Origin: Silene conica | Taxonomy: Eukaryota > Streptophyta > Magnoliopsida > Caryophyllales > Caryophyllaceae | Direction of reading: 5' to 3' | Assembly (NCBI GenBank): GCA_029255685.2 | Contig: CM055312.2 | Coordinates: 2,938,649 to 3,002,648, forward strand | DNA: 64,000 nucleotides | Shown: positions 10,803 to 22,440 of the stretch, in pieces | Position numbering within the stretch: the first letter of the stretch is position 1 | How the letters are laid out: every line of letters starts with the position of its first letter | Position numbers and translations under genes: made by a program | The notes under the pieces: model-generated | What the model was told of the DNA's origin: nothing | Databases searched by the model: none | Seen by the model: the letters and a program-made list of their open reading frames with translations, nothing else

Positions 10803-13800
10803 TCATGCATCACTTAACAAACCAATTTCCAACCGAAGTTTTACGAATTGTTCTCTTTCTAACGGTTTTGTAAAAATATCCGCAATTTGATTTTCGGTTT
10901 TACAAAAGTTAAGATTGATTGTCCCTTTTTCAACTTGATCACGCAAAAAATGATGCCTTATTTCAATATGTTTGGTCCGGGAATGTTGTATTGGATTTTT
11001 CGAGATGTTGATTGCACTAGTATTATCACAAAAAATAGGAGAGGATTCGAATGTAATACCAAAATCGTGCAATTGTTGACGGATCCATAGTAGTTGTGTG
11101 CAACATAAGGCGGCACTTATGTATTCACTTTCCGCCGTTGATAGAGACACGGTATTTTGTTTCTTAGAAGCCCACGTGAGCAAACACGGCCCCATGAAAG
11201 TGGCAATTCCGGACGTGCTCTTTCTATCCAACATGCATCCCGCATAGTCGGCATCGGAAAATCCTACAAGATCAAGTTCATAGTAAGAAGGATACCAAAG
11301 ATATAAATGTTGAGTTCCAATCAAGTATTTGAATATCCTTTTTACGGCTTTGAAGTGAGATTCCTTGGGATTTGCTTGAAACCTAGCACACACACACACA
11401 CTAAATTGAATATCGGGTCGACTTGCGGTTAAGTAGAGTAAAGAACCGATCATACCTCGATACACCTTTTCACTAACACTCTTACCATTTGGATCAAGGT
11501 CAAGTTTGAGGTTAGAAACCATAGGTGTAGCAACGGGTTTCGCATTAGTCAACCCGAACTTACTTAACATCTCCTTCACATACTTTTGTTGATGGATCAT
11601 TGTGCCTTCCTCTTTTTGCTTGATTTGGAGGCCAAGAAAGAACCCTAGTTCTCCCATCATGCTCATTTCAAACTCAGATTTCATTAGATGTGCAAAGTAT
11701 TCACAAAGAGTTTCACTAGTTGCACCAAAGATAATGTCATCGACATAAATTTGTGCAAGCAACATTACATCTGAATGTGACTTGATGAATAATGTTTTAT
11801 CAACCGAACCACGTATGAAGCCATTTTCTAAAAGAAACTTTGAAAGCCTATCATACCATGCTCTAGGGGCCTGTTTTAAACCATATAGAGCTTTATCGAG
11901 TTTAAAGACATGGTTCGGTGATTCATTATCCAAAAAGCCCGGTGGTTGTTCCACAAAAACTTCTTCATTAAGATAACCATTTAAGAATGCGGACTTTACG
12001 TCCATTTGAAAAAGTTTTACACCATGATGAGCCGCAAAGGCAATGAGTATTCGTATGGCTTCAAGCCTAGCTACCGGTGCAAAGGTTTCATCATAATCAA
12101 TCCCCTCTTGTTGATTATACCCTTGCACCACTAGCCTTGCTTTATTCCGTACGATCTCTCCATTATCATCAAGTTTGTTTCGAAACACCCACCTAGTGCC
12201 AATGACTGTACGATTTGAAGGTCTAGGTACCAGATGCCATACCTCACTCCTTTTGAATTGATCCAACTCTTCATGCATAGCCATGATCCAACAAGGATCC
12301 TCGAGAGCTTTCGAAATGTGGTCGGGTTCAATTTGTGAGAGATAAGCATTAAAGGCACAAAAGTTTCTGAGGGAGGATCTGGTTTTTACCCCTGAGTCAA
12401 GGTCACTAGTTAGGTTTTCGAGAGGATGAGAGCTTTGGTGTTTCCATCTTTTTGGTATGGTGGTGTTGGAAGTGATCACATGTTCATTTTGTTCGGATGC
12501 AACAGTTTCAGAGACTGTTTCATGGGGTTGATTTTGGGTGGGGGATTGATCATTGGAATTTTGTGGATCAATAGTTGTGCTTTGGTTTTCCTTTTCCACT
12601 CCTGACGCGTTGGCTTCTTTTGAGGATGAAGCACCGTCGGTTCCCCCTGAGTTGTGGCCTGTTTCCCCATGCAACGGTCCTTCTGACTGTTGCTCCAGAT
12701 CTTCAGCTTCCAATACTTGGTCCATGTCATGACGCACCATTCCAAGCTCGAACTCATCGTCATCCTCTTCATTTCTTTCCTGTACCTGAGACACAAACAG
12801 ACTAGATTCATCAAATACAACATGAATGCTCTCTTCCATTTTCATAGTCCTTTTGTTAAAGACTTTGTAAGCCTTACTATGGTTCGAATAACCCACAAAG
12901 ATTGCTTCATCACTACGGGCATCAAATTTGCCTAAATTGTTTTTCCCGTTATTATGAACGAAGCATTTACAACCAAAGCATTTCAAATATGAGACATTGG
13001 GTTTTCTTCCACGTAGAATTTCATAGGGTGTTTTGTTGGTGATTTTTCTAATCATGACTCGATTGTAGACATAACACGAAGTGTTTACGGCTTCGGCCCA
13101 AAAGTTTCTTGGTACTTGAGAACTAATGAGCATGGTCCTAGCCATATTTTCCAAGGTTCGATTCATTCGTTCCACCACTCCATTTTGTTGCGGAGTTCGG
13201 GCAGCCGAAAAGTTATGGTTAACACCATTCTCATTACAATAGGCTTCAAAGGCAACGTTTTCAAATTCGGTTCCATGGTCGGATCTTAAAGCACCAAGTT
13301 TTAGAGAAAATTTGTTTTCGACCATTTTGAGCCAAATTAAAAACTCACCAAAAGCCTTGTCCTTAGTTCCAAGAAACAATAACCACACATATCTAGAACA
13401 ATCATCAACAATAACACAAATGTAATTACTACCACCTTTGCTTGATATTCGCATGGGTCCGCAAAGGTCTATGTGAACAAGTTCTAAGACACGAGATGTA
13501 CTAATACACTTTTTGGACTTGAATGAGCTCTTAACTTGCTTTCCTTTGACACAATCATCACACAAGGAGTTGAATTTAAAGTTTATGATAGGTAAGCCTT
13601 CCACTAAGTCAAGTTTTCTAAGGTTGTTTAATGTTCTAGCATTTACATGGCCCAAACGTTTGTGCCAAAGCCATGGATCATTTTTATGAACGCTCATGCA
13701 CGAAAGTTTTTGACCGGATAAAGAACATAAATCAATCATATACACATCCTTGACTCTTTTACCTTCAAGAACCAACTCCCTTGTCTTTCCATCTAGGATT

Positions 13801-14084
13801 TTACACACATGAGCATGAAATTCAACGATATTACCTCGATCACACAATTGTGATATGCTAAGTAGATTGTGTTTTAATCCTTTGACAAGCAGCACTTTGT
13901 CCACACATAGTGATTTTGACTTACCAACTTTTCCGATTCCAACAATTTCACCTTGTTTGTTATCGCCAAAAGTCACCATGCCTCCTTTGTAGGCTTCTAG
14001 TGAGAGGAATTGGTCTTCTTCCCCCGTCATGTGACGAGAGCATCCGCTGTCTAGGTACCAATTGCTGCTGCCCCCCACTAATGC
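10803..14084 (-). CDS. pol: copia pol polyprotein (protease, integrase, RT, RNase H)
   Basis: About 1090 aa, fully open. Domain order is that of Ty1/copia. The protease has [13 protein letters not shown], followed by a GAG-pre-integrase zinc region (LWHKRLGH...CDDCVKGK). The integrase core has the D,D,E residues in [17 protein letters not shown] and [10 protein letters not shown]. The RT has [20 protein letters not shown] and YVDDIIFG, and RNase H has [13 protein letters not shown] and the late [11 protein letters not shown]. No ATG lies near the start; the reading frame opens after a TAG (14085-14087) and is in the same frame as gag, which ends at a TGA nine bases earlier. Expression must therefore use readthrough, splicing or a non-AUG start. 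Confidence 0.95.
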   Translation of the reverse strand, partial: ALVGGSSNWYLDSGCSRHMTGEEDQFLSLEAYKGGMVTFGDNKQGEIVGIGKVGKSKSLCVDKVLLVKGLKHNLLSISQLCDRGNIVEFHAHVCKILDGKTRELVLEGKRVKDVYMIDLCSLSGQKLSCMSVHKNDPWLWHKRLGHVNARTLNNLRKLDLVEGLPIINFKFNSLCDDCVKGKQVKSSFKSKKCISTSRVLELVHIDLCGPMRISSKGGSNYICVIVDDCSRYVWLLFLGTKDKAFGEFLIWLKMVENKFSLKLGALRSDHGTEFENVAFEAYCNENGVNHNFSAARTPQQNGVVERMNRTLENMARTMLISSQVPRNFWAEAVNTSCYVYNRVMIRKITNKTPYEILRGRKPNVSYLKCFGCKCFVHNNGKNNLGKFDARSDEAIFVGYSNHSKAYKVFNKRTMKMEESIHVVFDESSLFVSQVQERNEEDDDEFELGMVRHDMDQVLEAEDLEQQSEGPLHGETGHNSGGTDGASSSKEANASGVEKENQSTTIDPQNSNDQSPTQNQPHETVSETVASEQNEHVITSNTTIPKRWKHQSSHPLENLTSDLDSGVKTRSSLRNFCAFNAYLSQIEPDHISKALEDPCWIMAMHEELDQFKRSEVWHLVPRPSNRTVIGTRWVFRNKLDDNGEIVRNKARLVVQGYNQQEGIDYDETFAPVARLEAIRILIAFAAHHGVKLFQMDVKSAFLNGYLNEEVFVEQPPGFLDNESPNHVFKLDKALYGLKQAPRAWYDRLSKFLLENGFIRGSVDKTLFIKSHSDVMLLAQIYVDDIIFGATSETLCEYFAHLMKSEFEMSMMGELGFFLGLQIKQKEEGTMIHQQKYVKEMLSKFGLTNAKPVATPMVSNLKLDLDPNGKSVSEKVYRGMIGSLLYLTASRPDIQFSVCVCARFQANPKESHFKAVKRIFKYLIGTQHLYLWYPSYYELDLVGFSDADYAGCMLDRKSTSGIATFMGPCLLTWASKKQNTVSLSTAESEYISAALCCTQLLWIRQQLHDFGITFESSPIFCDNTSAINISKNPIQHSRTKHIEIRHHFLRDQVEKGTINLNFCKTENQIADIFTKPLEREQFVKLRLEIGLLSDA

Positions 14085-14093
14085 CTACGCAAA

Positions 14094-16115
14094 TCAAACA
14101 GTTAGTTTAGGAACCCAAACAAGTTTGGGTCCCTTCTTAACACTAGACACCGAGTCCTTCTTGACCCATACTTCTTGTGCGACCTTGGTGTTTCTTTTTA
14201 GGTCAGATTCTCTTTTAGGACAACCATTGAACTCATGACCAGTCATTCCACAGTAATAGCATATGATATATTCAGGTAGTCCAGCATATTTACGTCGTCT
14301 GAAATCTCTTTGACTTGGGTCTTGGTTTCGGTTGCAACAGTGTGTGCTACTGTTGCATCTGAAACCAAGTCCAGAATTTTTTAAAGCTTTTTCATTTTCT
14401 TTGGATTGCTTTAACAAGAATTCTAAGACATTCTGACTTCCTTCCCATTTGAGATAGAATTGTTTTGCATCAAGCAACTCTTTGGTTAAGGTCTCTATTT
14501 TTTCATGTTGAGCTAGATTCGTTTTCTCAATTTTGTCAACTTTACTTTTGACATGACTAGCTTCATCACTTAACAAGATAGCAACTTCCTCTAGTTGTTT
14601 GTTATCTAATTTGCAAGAGGTGAGTTCAACTAGGAGGGAGTCACGTTCCTTCGTGAGAGATGACATTTTTCTTTTTAAAGACTCGACCTCCTTACTTAAC
14701 TCAGATTCAACGTTACATGGGTCTGTTGCATGAGCTTTTTCAATTTTATTCTCAAGACACTGATTTTGTTTTCGAAGTATTTTAACCTCCTTTTCTAGTT
14801 TGGTTATTGTACATGTTTGATCTACCTCTGTTAGACTCTCCTTTAGATTGACATTTTCCTCGGCAATACTTTCAATTTCATCTTGCATGGCAATGAGTTT
14901 ATTTCCTTGGACACGACACTTATCAATAAAATCATCTAAAAGAAGACAAATTTTGTCTTTAGAAAAGGCGCGGGCCTTTTTCTTCAGACATTTTACCTCG
15001 CTTTCAGAGTCGGAACTTGAATCAACCGAGTGGGCCATGAGACATATGGCAGCTTCTTTCTTTGATGATTTTGACGTTTCTGTTTTTGACTTTGATGAGA
15101 TGCTCAACTTTGCATCCAATTCTTCCTCAAGGAGCTCCTCCTCATCGGAATCGGACATACCCCAAATAGCACTCATGACTTTGTTCTTGTAATCTCTTTT
15201 GGCAAAATCACGTCTCTCCTTGGATTTGATATCATCCCACTTTGGGCATTCCTTTATTTGATGACCCTTGTCACCACATTTAAAGCAACCAAAGGTGGAA
15301 TTTGATCTCCTCTTTGGAAAACGTTTCTTGCCAACGTTGTTATTGAACTTTTGCGAGCCTCGACCGTTTATTATGCTGGCCATGTTTTTGGTAAACATGG
15401 CGAACTCGACATCCTCATCCTCCTCATCGCTAGAGAGAGCATTTAGAGCGAGTCCCTTCCCCTTTGAACTCTCTTGAGAGCGTTTCGTGAGTGAAAGTTC
15501 ATGGGCCATGAGAGACCCCATTAGTTCATTTAGGGAGAGGACGGCAAGATCTTTAGCTTCCTCAATAGCCGTCACCTTCGGTTGCCACTTTTCAGTTAAG
15601 CTTCGAAGGATCTTTCGGACTAAATCCTCGGATTCAAAGTTACGACCAAGACTCTTAAGTTCGTTCACAATGCAAGAGAAACGAGAAGAAAGACTATTAA
15701 TTGATTCGTCCTTTCCCATGTTAAACATCTCATATTGTTGCATGAGAAGGTCAACACGGTACTTCTTCACTTGAGACGTGCCCTCATGAGCTAGGCTAAG
15801 GGTGTCCCAAATGTCTTTGGCCGAAGAGCAACCTGATATACGATTAATCTCTTGATCACCAATGCCATATTGAAGGATGGACATGGCTCTCGAGTTTTTC
15901 TCGATCTTTTTATAATCGTTTTCATTATATTTTTCCTCATCTTTTGGTGTCGTATTTCCGTCTTTATCTGTCACCTCTATCTTAAGTGGGCCCTTTTTTA
16001 TTATCATCCAACATTCATAATCTACCCCTTTAACGTAGTGTTCCATGCGGTGTTTCCACCAAGCATAGTTTTCACCTTTAAAGATTGGGTACTTAGTGTG
16101 TTTGGACTCGTCCAT
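14094..16115 (-). CDS. gag: copia gag, 673 aa
   Basis: ATG at 16115 (MDESKHTKYPIFKG) is the natural start; a GTG-led extension reaches 16160 but lacks gag similarity. The N-terminal UBN2-type gag domain contains YAWWKHRMEHYVKG and DIWDTLSLAHEG. Zinc knuckle 1 is CFKCGDKGHQIKEC, followed by a long coiled-coil region (Glu/Lys/Leu-rich) and a second zinc knuckle CYYCGMTGHEFNGC near the C-terminus. The end (GPKLVWVPKLTV) is typical of the join to protease in copia polyproteins, but here a TGA stop (14094-14096) follows. The unusually large size fits Sirevirus gag. Confidence 0.93.
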   Translation of the reverse strand: MDESKHTKYPIFKGENYAWWKHRMEHYVKGVDYECWMIIKKGPLKIEVTDKDGNTTPKDEEKYNENDYKKIEKNSRAMSILQYGIGDQEINRISGCSSAKDIWDTLSLAHEGTSQVKKYRVDLLMQQYEMFNMGKDESINSLSSRFSCIVNELKSLGRNFESEDLVRKILRSLTEKWQPKVTAIEEAKDLAVLSLNELMGSLMAHELSLTKRSQESSKGKGLALNALSSDEEDEDVEFAMFTKNMASIINGRGSQKFNNNVGKKRFPKRRSNSTFGCFKCGDKGHQIKECPKWDDIKSKERRDFAKRDYKNKVMSAIWGMSDSDEEELLEEELDAKLSISSKSKTETSKSSKKEAAICLMAHSVDSSSDSESEVKCLKKKARAFSKDKICLLLDDFIDKCRVQGNKLIAMQDEIESIAEENVNLKESLTEVDQTCTITKLEKEVKILRKQNQCLENKIEKAHATDPCNVESELSKEVESLKRKMSSLTKERDSLLVELTSCKLDNKQLEEVAILLSDEASHVKSKVDKIEKTNLAQHEKIETLTKELLDAKQFYLKWEGSQNVLEFLLKQSKENEKALKNSGLGFRCNSSTHCCNRNQDPSQRDFRRRKYAGLPEYIICYYCGMTGHEFNGCPKRESDLKRNTKVAQEVWVKKDSVSSVKKGPKLVWVPKLTV

Positions 16116-16164
16116 GATTACGGATCTTTCTCTTTGGTGGTTAAGCCTAATCAAGAGCACAAGT

Positions 16165-16175
16165 CTCTGATACCA
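16165..16175 (-). other. primer binding site (tRNA-iMet)
   Basis: The minus strand reads TGGTATCAGAG two bases inside the 5' LTR, complementary to the 3' end of plant initiator methionine tRNA. It defines the minus orientation of the element. Confidence 0.9.
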
Positions 16176-16177
16176 AT

Positions 16178-17510
16178 TGAAGAATCAAGAACGAGTTTAG
16201 CACCTAAGAGGGGGAGGGGGTGAATTAGGTGACCTTTTAAAAATTTAGAAATAGCTTAAGTGTTTCACGTATTAAGGCAACAAGATCATGAACTAAGCAA
16301 CGGTATAAGGAACCGTTGCACAGAACAGATCTATAACGAGTATACCAAGAAACGAGAGAAAAGTACGAGAGAGAGCAATAAACAAACGATGTAAAAAATT
16401 GGTTCAGCTCCTACTCCGGAGCCTACGTCCAACCGTTATTTTATTGAAAGTTTAGAAGCTACTCCGCTTGACTAAAACTATTACAACAAAACAACTCCCC
16501 AACCTACTCCGGTTGCATTTGCTAAGAGCTACTCCGCTCGAAGACTTGACTCAAACTTAAAGCTACTCCGCTCTAAGAGTTTTGTTCTACCTTTGGTTTA
16601 CAAGATCAATGTCTCAAGAGTTCTCTTAAAGAACATGGAGACTACTTTTAAGATCTAAACACAAGGTTCATCGAACAAACATTTATACTCATTAGAAGTG
16701 CGAACTAGTACATGGAGATCATAGCTTTTCGAAAACAAATGAAGACTTCTTTTAAAATCAGAAACTTTTGCAAAATAAACTTGAAGAACAAATGCTTAAA
16801 AGGTTTTGCAAAGTTTTACAATAAATGCTTAGAAAGTCTTAGCAATGAATGAGTGAAAAGGTTGGTATTTATAGAGAGTTGGGCGAGTGAGAGAGTGGCT
16901 CTCAAATGTGTAATAAGTTTGCATAACTCTTTTACCCAAAGGTTCAATTAGGAGCATCTTTTACAAACTGAAAATGCACATGGTTGCAATGCTCAAGATA
17001 GATTACTCAAGGCTCAAGGCAACACATAAAAGGAAAGAGTGTAAGAGGGAACCTTCCTTTTGTAGGACTAATTGCTAAAAAAGGAAAAAGTAAACTTTCC
17101 ACTTTTTCTAACTCTTAGTCCCAATGTGCAAGTTGAGCTTTTGATTTTCAAATTAATTTCCTTCAGTTTGTAAAGCATTTGAAATATGTAAATGAACCAA
17201 AATACCAACACTTTTGATAAAATATATTTTCCGAAAAATAATCTCCATGACCGTACTAGGAACCCCAGTTGCAACAGTCTGTTCAACTGTTGCAAGGATT
17301 TTGCACCTCTAACAAATACAAATGAATGTTAGACTACCTTGTTTACAATGCATTCCTAGACTTGGTCTTCTCTTGTCTTTGCTTGCTTCTTGACATACGA
17401 ACTTGATCTTCAATGAGCTTAATGTCACCTTGCTAATCTCTTGTACTAATCAAGCAAACATTTAGATTAATCAAGGTAACTTGCCATCATCAACATATTG
17501 TGTTCTAACA
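16178..17510 (-). repeat. 5' LTR of copia element
   Basis: A 1333-bp copy of the LTR at 6526-7858 with one difference found (G at 16570). It contains the element's promoter. Confidence 0.95.
16866..16873 (-). promoter_or_regulatory. TATA box of the copia 5' LTR
   Basis: On the minus strand the sequence is CTCTATAAATACC, a near-perfect plant TATA box in the middle of the LTR. It would place the RNA start near 16835-16845, with the repeated GGAGTAG strings in the leader. Confidence 0.7.
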
Positions 17511-17934
17511 GTTTGTAATTACATTATGTAATTAATAGTAACGGTTTTATTATTTGGCTGCGTGGGAAACCAAAAGAGTATAATATAATGGTTTTATTAT
17601 TTGACGGAGTGCTGCTCCTGCATTTTGATAGTCAGTATTCCTAAAATTATTAACTAAAATAATTAATATTATTGGAAAGGTGTCAACTATTGTAGTTAAT
17701 AGTATCATAATTATTGTAGTTAATACTATCATAATTATATGCATTGGAAAATCAATCAGTATTATTATTATTTATATTATTATTTATTATTTATTATTAT
17801 TAAGTTGGCTTATTTTTATTGGTCAAATTGAATGTAACATTCTAAGAATGAGTGAGAGGCCTCCATTATGCAAATACTGAAATATTATAGTGTCACGTCA
17901 GCATTTTAAAATCCTTCTTTTATATATATAATGA

Positions 17935-19375
17935 TTAATATAAAAATTATCATTTTGATTATGAGACGTATTCACTTGTCTTTCGTTGTTGCGTACTATT
18001 GTTACCTCACTACTTATTCAATTTATATTGTTAGTTTCTTTATAGTTGTTGTATAACTATTATTTTCACTACTAATTTTGTTGTTAATACGTATTACCCT
18101 ACAACAAATAATACGTACTAACATCGCTACTCAGGTTGTTATAACTACTCTTGTTGATATATTGTTATCTTTATTACTCGCATTATTGATTATAATTAAG
18201 GGTTTTTTGTGAGAAACTACCTTATATTTATGTCTATTTGTGAACAACTATCTTTTTATTTTTTGTTAAACACTACCTTACATTTTACTTTTTTGTTAAA
18301 ACCTACCAAAAATATGACTCGGGCCAATTTTAGACGATAACCTGGATTTTTTTTTTGTTAAAATATTTTATATTTTTCATCCGCTTCCCCATAAATTATT
18401 TTTAAAGCCTTTTCCTTAGCATAATATGTCATGTAATAACCCATCTCAATCCCAACTCTTTTAACAACTCCTTCTAAAAAGTGTTTACCTTTGTCTTAAG
18501 TTGAAGCCTCCTATAATCTATGTATCTCTCTGCCAAATAGGGGAAGTACACTTGCTGTTGTGGTCAATTCAATCACAATTATCATCAGAACTGGCCCGAG
18601 TCATATTTTTTGTAGGTTTTAACAAAAAAGTAAAATGTAAGGTAATTTTTAACAAAAAATAAAAAGTAAGGTAATTGTTCACACATGGACATAAATATAA
18701 GGTAGTTTCTCACAAAAAAACCTATAATTAAATGTACGACGTCAATAATGAATTAATTTCATATTGTAAAGATTTTGAAATGTAAATAGAGTGTAAAAGT
18801 GTTAACAGTGAATATAACACATATAAAAAGAAAAAAAAAATGATTTAATGTTAGTATGTATCTAATTTAAGCTAAGTCGGGTATATCCGGTTTACGAAAT
18901 TATGATTTTTAAACCAGACATGTACCACATCTGTTCGTGTAGCCGCTTTGTTGGATGAGTTCTACAAAAAAGATTGAGATGATAATCTGATATTGTAAAA
19001 TTGTTTGAGATTTATTTTGGAAAATGGTTTATTTTGAAAGCACCATTGTTATTTTTGGGAAATATTTTTGGATGATTTTCGAGAACATTAATTAGTGGTT
19101 CTATAATTAATTTTCGAGAAAGTAAACCAGTTTTTATTAGGTTTTGAGAATTGATACCCATATTAATTAACACGGTTAATTAGGTGTTTCTATAATTAAT
19201 TTCAGTTTTTTATTTGTTTTAGTTTGCTGACGTGGAAAGATAACCAACACAGTTTGACATGATTGGCTAAAACAAAGCATAATTTTTGAGGTTGAATAAG
19301 AGAGCTTGAATACCCTCAATCTTGCACCACATTGTGCCACATAGGCAGTTTTACAAGATTCTTTTATATATATAA
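17935..19375 (-). mobile_element. Helitron-family fragment, 5' end on the right
   Basis: On the minus strand the right edge reads TTATATATATAAAAGAATC and continues with a CTTATTCAACCTC-like region shared with the element at 19670-20232. No matching hairpin/CTRR end was found at its left, so it is probably truncated. It is interrupted by the MITE at 18200-18722. Confidence 0.35.
18200..18722. mobile_element. MULE-type MITE with 130-bp inverted repeats
   Basis: A 523-bp foldback element. The left arm 18200-18326 (GGGTTTTTTGTGAG...) and right arm 18592-18722 are inverted copies. It is flanked by the perfect 9-bp duplication TATAATTAA (18191-18199 and 18723-18731). It has no coding capacity. Size and duplication length match Mutator-derived MITEs. 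Confidence 0.85.
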
Positions 19376-19669
19376 CTAGTGTAACACCCGTGAAAAATCA
19401 CGGGATTGTGTATTTTTTTAAAAGAAGACGACAAATTATAGTTATTATATAATCAAAATTGTTCATGAGTATACCTTGAAGTTTTCGTTTTATCAGGATC
19501 ATTTAATATTTTGTAAGTGTCTTAAAGTTGTTAAACTTATTGAAAAAATAATGGTGAGTTAATGTCAGTGTTGATATTTCAAATTCTGTAAAATGGCGGG
19601 CATTAAAATACGTTCTTACAACCAATACAGTCCTGGCATAATGAAGCTCTGTCTTCAACATTTTATTTT
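19376..19669 (-). mobile_element. Helitron-like 3' end
   Basis: On the minus strand the hairpin CCCGTGATTTTTCACGGG is followed by TGTTACA and the terminal CTAG (19376-19379), then T. Its body resembles the next copy at 19670. The 5' end was not found. Confidence 0.5.
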
Positions 19670-20232
19670 TTAGTGTAACACCCGTGCAAAAATCACGGGG
19701 CCGTGTACTTTTATTTTAAAAGAAGAAGACAAATTTTATTTATTATATATAACCAGAAATTTTATTTATTGAACATGTATACTTAAAATAAAAACGAAAA
19801 AAATTAATATATATAAAGACATTTGAAAAAATTGTTGATAATATATAATAAGATAACATATGATAATGTTAATAGGAGTAATAATTGTGAGGCGGTATAA
19901 AAATGGAACTATTAAGACAGAGTGAAAAAAAAGAAAAATATAAAATTTAGATTTGAGAACTTTACGATATATATAAATTTCCTGTCAAAAAAAAAAGATA
20001 TATGTAAATTAATTAAAGAAACAAAATTAAGATAATTATATTCGATATATTGCAGAAAATGGAAACAATGTAAAAATCGGTTAATGGAAGGTGACATGGC
20101 TACTATTGTTTACGTTATTGGCTGAAAAAAACTAAAATTCTGAGATTGAATAAGAGAGCTCCATTAGACTAATTCTAAAACCACATTGCGCCACATAAGC
20201 GCTTTTACAAGATTCTTTAATTTATATAATGA
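19670..20232 (-). mobile_element. Helitron-like non-autonomous element
   Basis: On the minus strand it starts TCATTATATAAATTAAAG (20232 downward) after an A, and ends with the hairpin CCCGTGATTTTTGCACGGG, TGTTACA and CTAA (19670-19673). It is about 563 bp with no coding capacity. It shares its 5' region with the fragment ending at 19375. Confidence 0.55.
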
Positions 20233-20284
20233 TAATGATATATATAATGATACTCCCAATTATTATTTTACGTGTCACTCAAAC

Positions 20285-20519
20285 TTGAGAGAAACGGTAT
20301 TTTAATAAATTATTGAGAGACCATTATTTTGTAGCCTTTTATTTGTATTTCGTGACCATTTTATCATTGATCGTACTAATTTCGTCCTTATTTACATAAT
20401 AGATGTAGCCATTTTATCTTTAATAATGATTTGTACCTATTAAATTAGGTTTAGTACCATTTTTCTTAAATTTATACAATAGTCTCTTAATAAGCTTATT
20501 GAGAGACGTTCTCTCAGAA
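20285..20519 (+). repeat. MITE with TTGAGAGA-type inverted ends
   Basis: The two ends carry inverted, imperfect copies of CTTGAGAGAAACG and AATAATTTATTGAGAGAC. The interior (TTTTGTAGCC to TTAAATTTATAC) recurs in reverse at 45876-46112, so this is a repeated family. The target duplication is unclear. Confidence 0.45.
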
Positions 20520-20850
20520 ATCCTACTATTCACGTATATAACAATGCTTACTTCCTTCATATTAATAACCTTTTTATATTTTTATTTTTTCTGACCGCGA
20601 GATGTTTATACCGTTTAACACAGTGTTTATATCACATATATTCACATATATTGAAAAATGTAAACAAATGGTTCGACCTTCCTACCACGACTAGAATCCG
20701 AACAAAAAAAATCAAAGGGAGTTGGCATAATTTTCTGTCAATTTTACTGAAGATCTTTGGCATGTGAATGAACGATTTTAACTGATATGATGCTAATGTT
20801 TGAAATGGTTTAGTAATTCTACGATTTTGTACAAGCCAAGATGTTGGTCT

Positions 20851-21116
20851 GTTTTTAAATGTGAGGAAACTCGCAGTTGCTACTTTTGGTGTACACTGGA
20901 TAAATTCACGGGTATATCCGTATATGTGATATCCTGCAAATTATGTATAGTCGTATATCAGGTTAGTTACCCGAGGGTAACAAGTTCGAAGTTTATTAGG
21001 CATGGATTCGGGCTAAGAATGTTCCGCAAGATTCGGGTCTCTTATGAATTACACCAAAATTTTAACCACTAGACTCAACCCTTACGAACATTAAAAAAAA
21101 AAAAAAAAAAAAAAAA
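20851..21116 (+). mobile_element. SINE-like retroposon with 24-A tail
   Basis: About 265 bp ending in a long A run (21093-21116), flanked by AAGATGTTGGTCT (20838-20850) and AAGATGTTGGCCT (21115-21127), a target duplication with one mismatch. The 90-codon frame inside (20800-21072) has no known similarity and is probably chance. Confidence 0.6.
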
Positions 21117-21127
21117 GATGTTGGCCT

Positions 21128-21920
21128 TTGAAGCAGTCGTAGTGTTTAATTACGTGCATAATCAATCAATCACATGGGAACAACTTACAACCATAAGTCC
21201 ATCCATAACACTAAAGCAATACAGATTTGCTGCTTGATTTGCTAATCATAGGATTAGTAGTATAAGTACAAAGAATCAACGAACTACTAGCATTTATCTT
21301 CTTGATAATATTATTTAATTGTAAATGGTTTGTCAAGCAGATAGATACATGGGTTTGGTATTTTAATATTAAGTGCGCGAAAATAATACGATTAGTTTCG
21401 ACTTATATGATGAAGAAGCTGAACTAAATCGAACGAAATGAATCTGAACTGAACTAAATAGAGTTAATTTGCATGTAACCGAGCGGAATTGAACGAAGCT
21501 AAAGTGAAATTAAGGTGATAACAGAAATGATATGATTTGGATAAATGGTTGCTTGATTAGTGTTGATAATAATTTGATAAGTTTAGGCATTAAAATATAA
21601 CTAGTGGATTTGATTGAGCTACATAAATACATTATACATACATTGATAAGAAGATGAATGAAGTGATAATAGTAATAAGATATTAAGGGGTTTAAACAAA
21701 TTGTGATATGTTGGTCGGAGTGTCAACTGATATGGGTGCACTTCAATCATCTTGTAATCCCCACTTCAAATTAAGTCAACTACTCAACATACTTCTTCTT
21801 CTTGGCAAATTATATCATCATATTTATGTTTTATTTTATACCTTAATTCAATTCAATTCTAGCTTGTGCCCAAAAGATAATTGTGAATTGTGATATCTCA
21901 CAAGTCACTCACACGTAAGA
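21128..21920. other. intergenic, nothing recognised
   Basis: AT-rich DNA without supported gene, RNA or clear repeat ends. Confidence 0.4.
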
Positions 21921-22440
21921 TGCAATCAGGTCACCCGGGTCGGTTACAGATCAGGTTATATCGAATTTTGGTTATGTTGGGTCAGTGATAGGTTCGGTTC
22001 GGTTCATCATGAGTCATCTTCAAGTCCGATCATCAACGAGTGACTATTCGGATCGGGTTATTAGCGGATCAGTGTCGGGTCAGATTATTGACATAATTTT
22101 ATCTTATATATTTAGTTTTATATGGTACAGTAATTTTTTGTTTAAATAATGGGTAAATGTATTAATTAAAGTTCAACTGAAAATAATTAAGATGACTGTC
22201 AATTTGGTGTCATTTACACCATTATTAAGCCAGTTCATTATCAAGTCATCTACCGGGTTGAGAAAATATCGAGTCAAGAGTCAGGTTGGGTCCGGGTTGG
22301 ACAAAATCATTCTGTTATGGGTTATCGGGTCGGGTCGGGTCGGGTCGGGCCGGGTCGACCAAATCTTGGGTTTCGGGCGGCTCGGGTCGAGTCATATTCA
22401 TCGGGTCATGTCAACTTTTGCCCGCTCTAGTCACGCCCAT
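21921..22440 (+). repeat. GGGTC-rich MITE, copy 1
   Basis: Rich in GGGTC and CGGGT strings, with the shared internal block TTATCTTATATATTTAGTTT and TATTAAGCCAGTTCAT. It aligns by eye along most of its length with 37518-37940 and, inverted, with 36672-37036. Ends are not exact. It is probably hAT-derived, as such elements often start GGTGGCAATCGGGT. Confidence 0.5.

Larger units (their letters stand above)
6526..17510 (-). mobile_element. Ty1/copia LTR retrotransposon, Sirevirus-like, very young
   Basis: Two 1333-bp direct repeats (6526-7858 and 16178-17510) begin TGAAGAATC and end TTCTAACA, flanked by the perfect 5-bp duplication GTTTG (6521-6525 and 17511-17515). I found one mismatch between the LTRs (A at 6918, G at 16570). 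The element runs on the minus strand: right LTR = 5' LTR, primer site, gag, pol (PR-INT-RT-RH, copia order), a large extra ORF, polypurine tract, left LTR = 3' LTR. The very large gag with coiled coil and two zinc knuckles and the third ORF fit the Sirevirus (Maximus/SIRE) lineage. Near-identical LTRs imply recent transposition. Confidence 0.97.
5962..17934 (-). mobile_element. Helitron-like element split by the copia insertion
   Basis: On the minus strand the 3' end has an 18-nt hairpin CCCGT...ACGGG (5973-5990) followed by TGTTACG and the terminal CTGG (5962-5965), then T in the host. The candidate 5' end is TCATTATATATATAAAAG (17934 downward) preceded by A. This matches the Helitron rule (TC start, hairpin, CTRR end, insertion between A and T). 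Without the copia element it would be only about 983 bp, so it is non-autonomous. Pairing of the two ends is inferred from orientation and from the clean GTTTG duplication of the nested insertion. Confidence 0.5.

Noticed and set aside
20800..21072. 90-codon + frame
   Set aside because: Starts outside and runs through a SINE-like retroposon with A tail; not conserved-looking.
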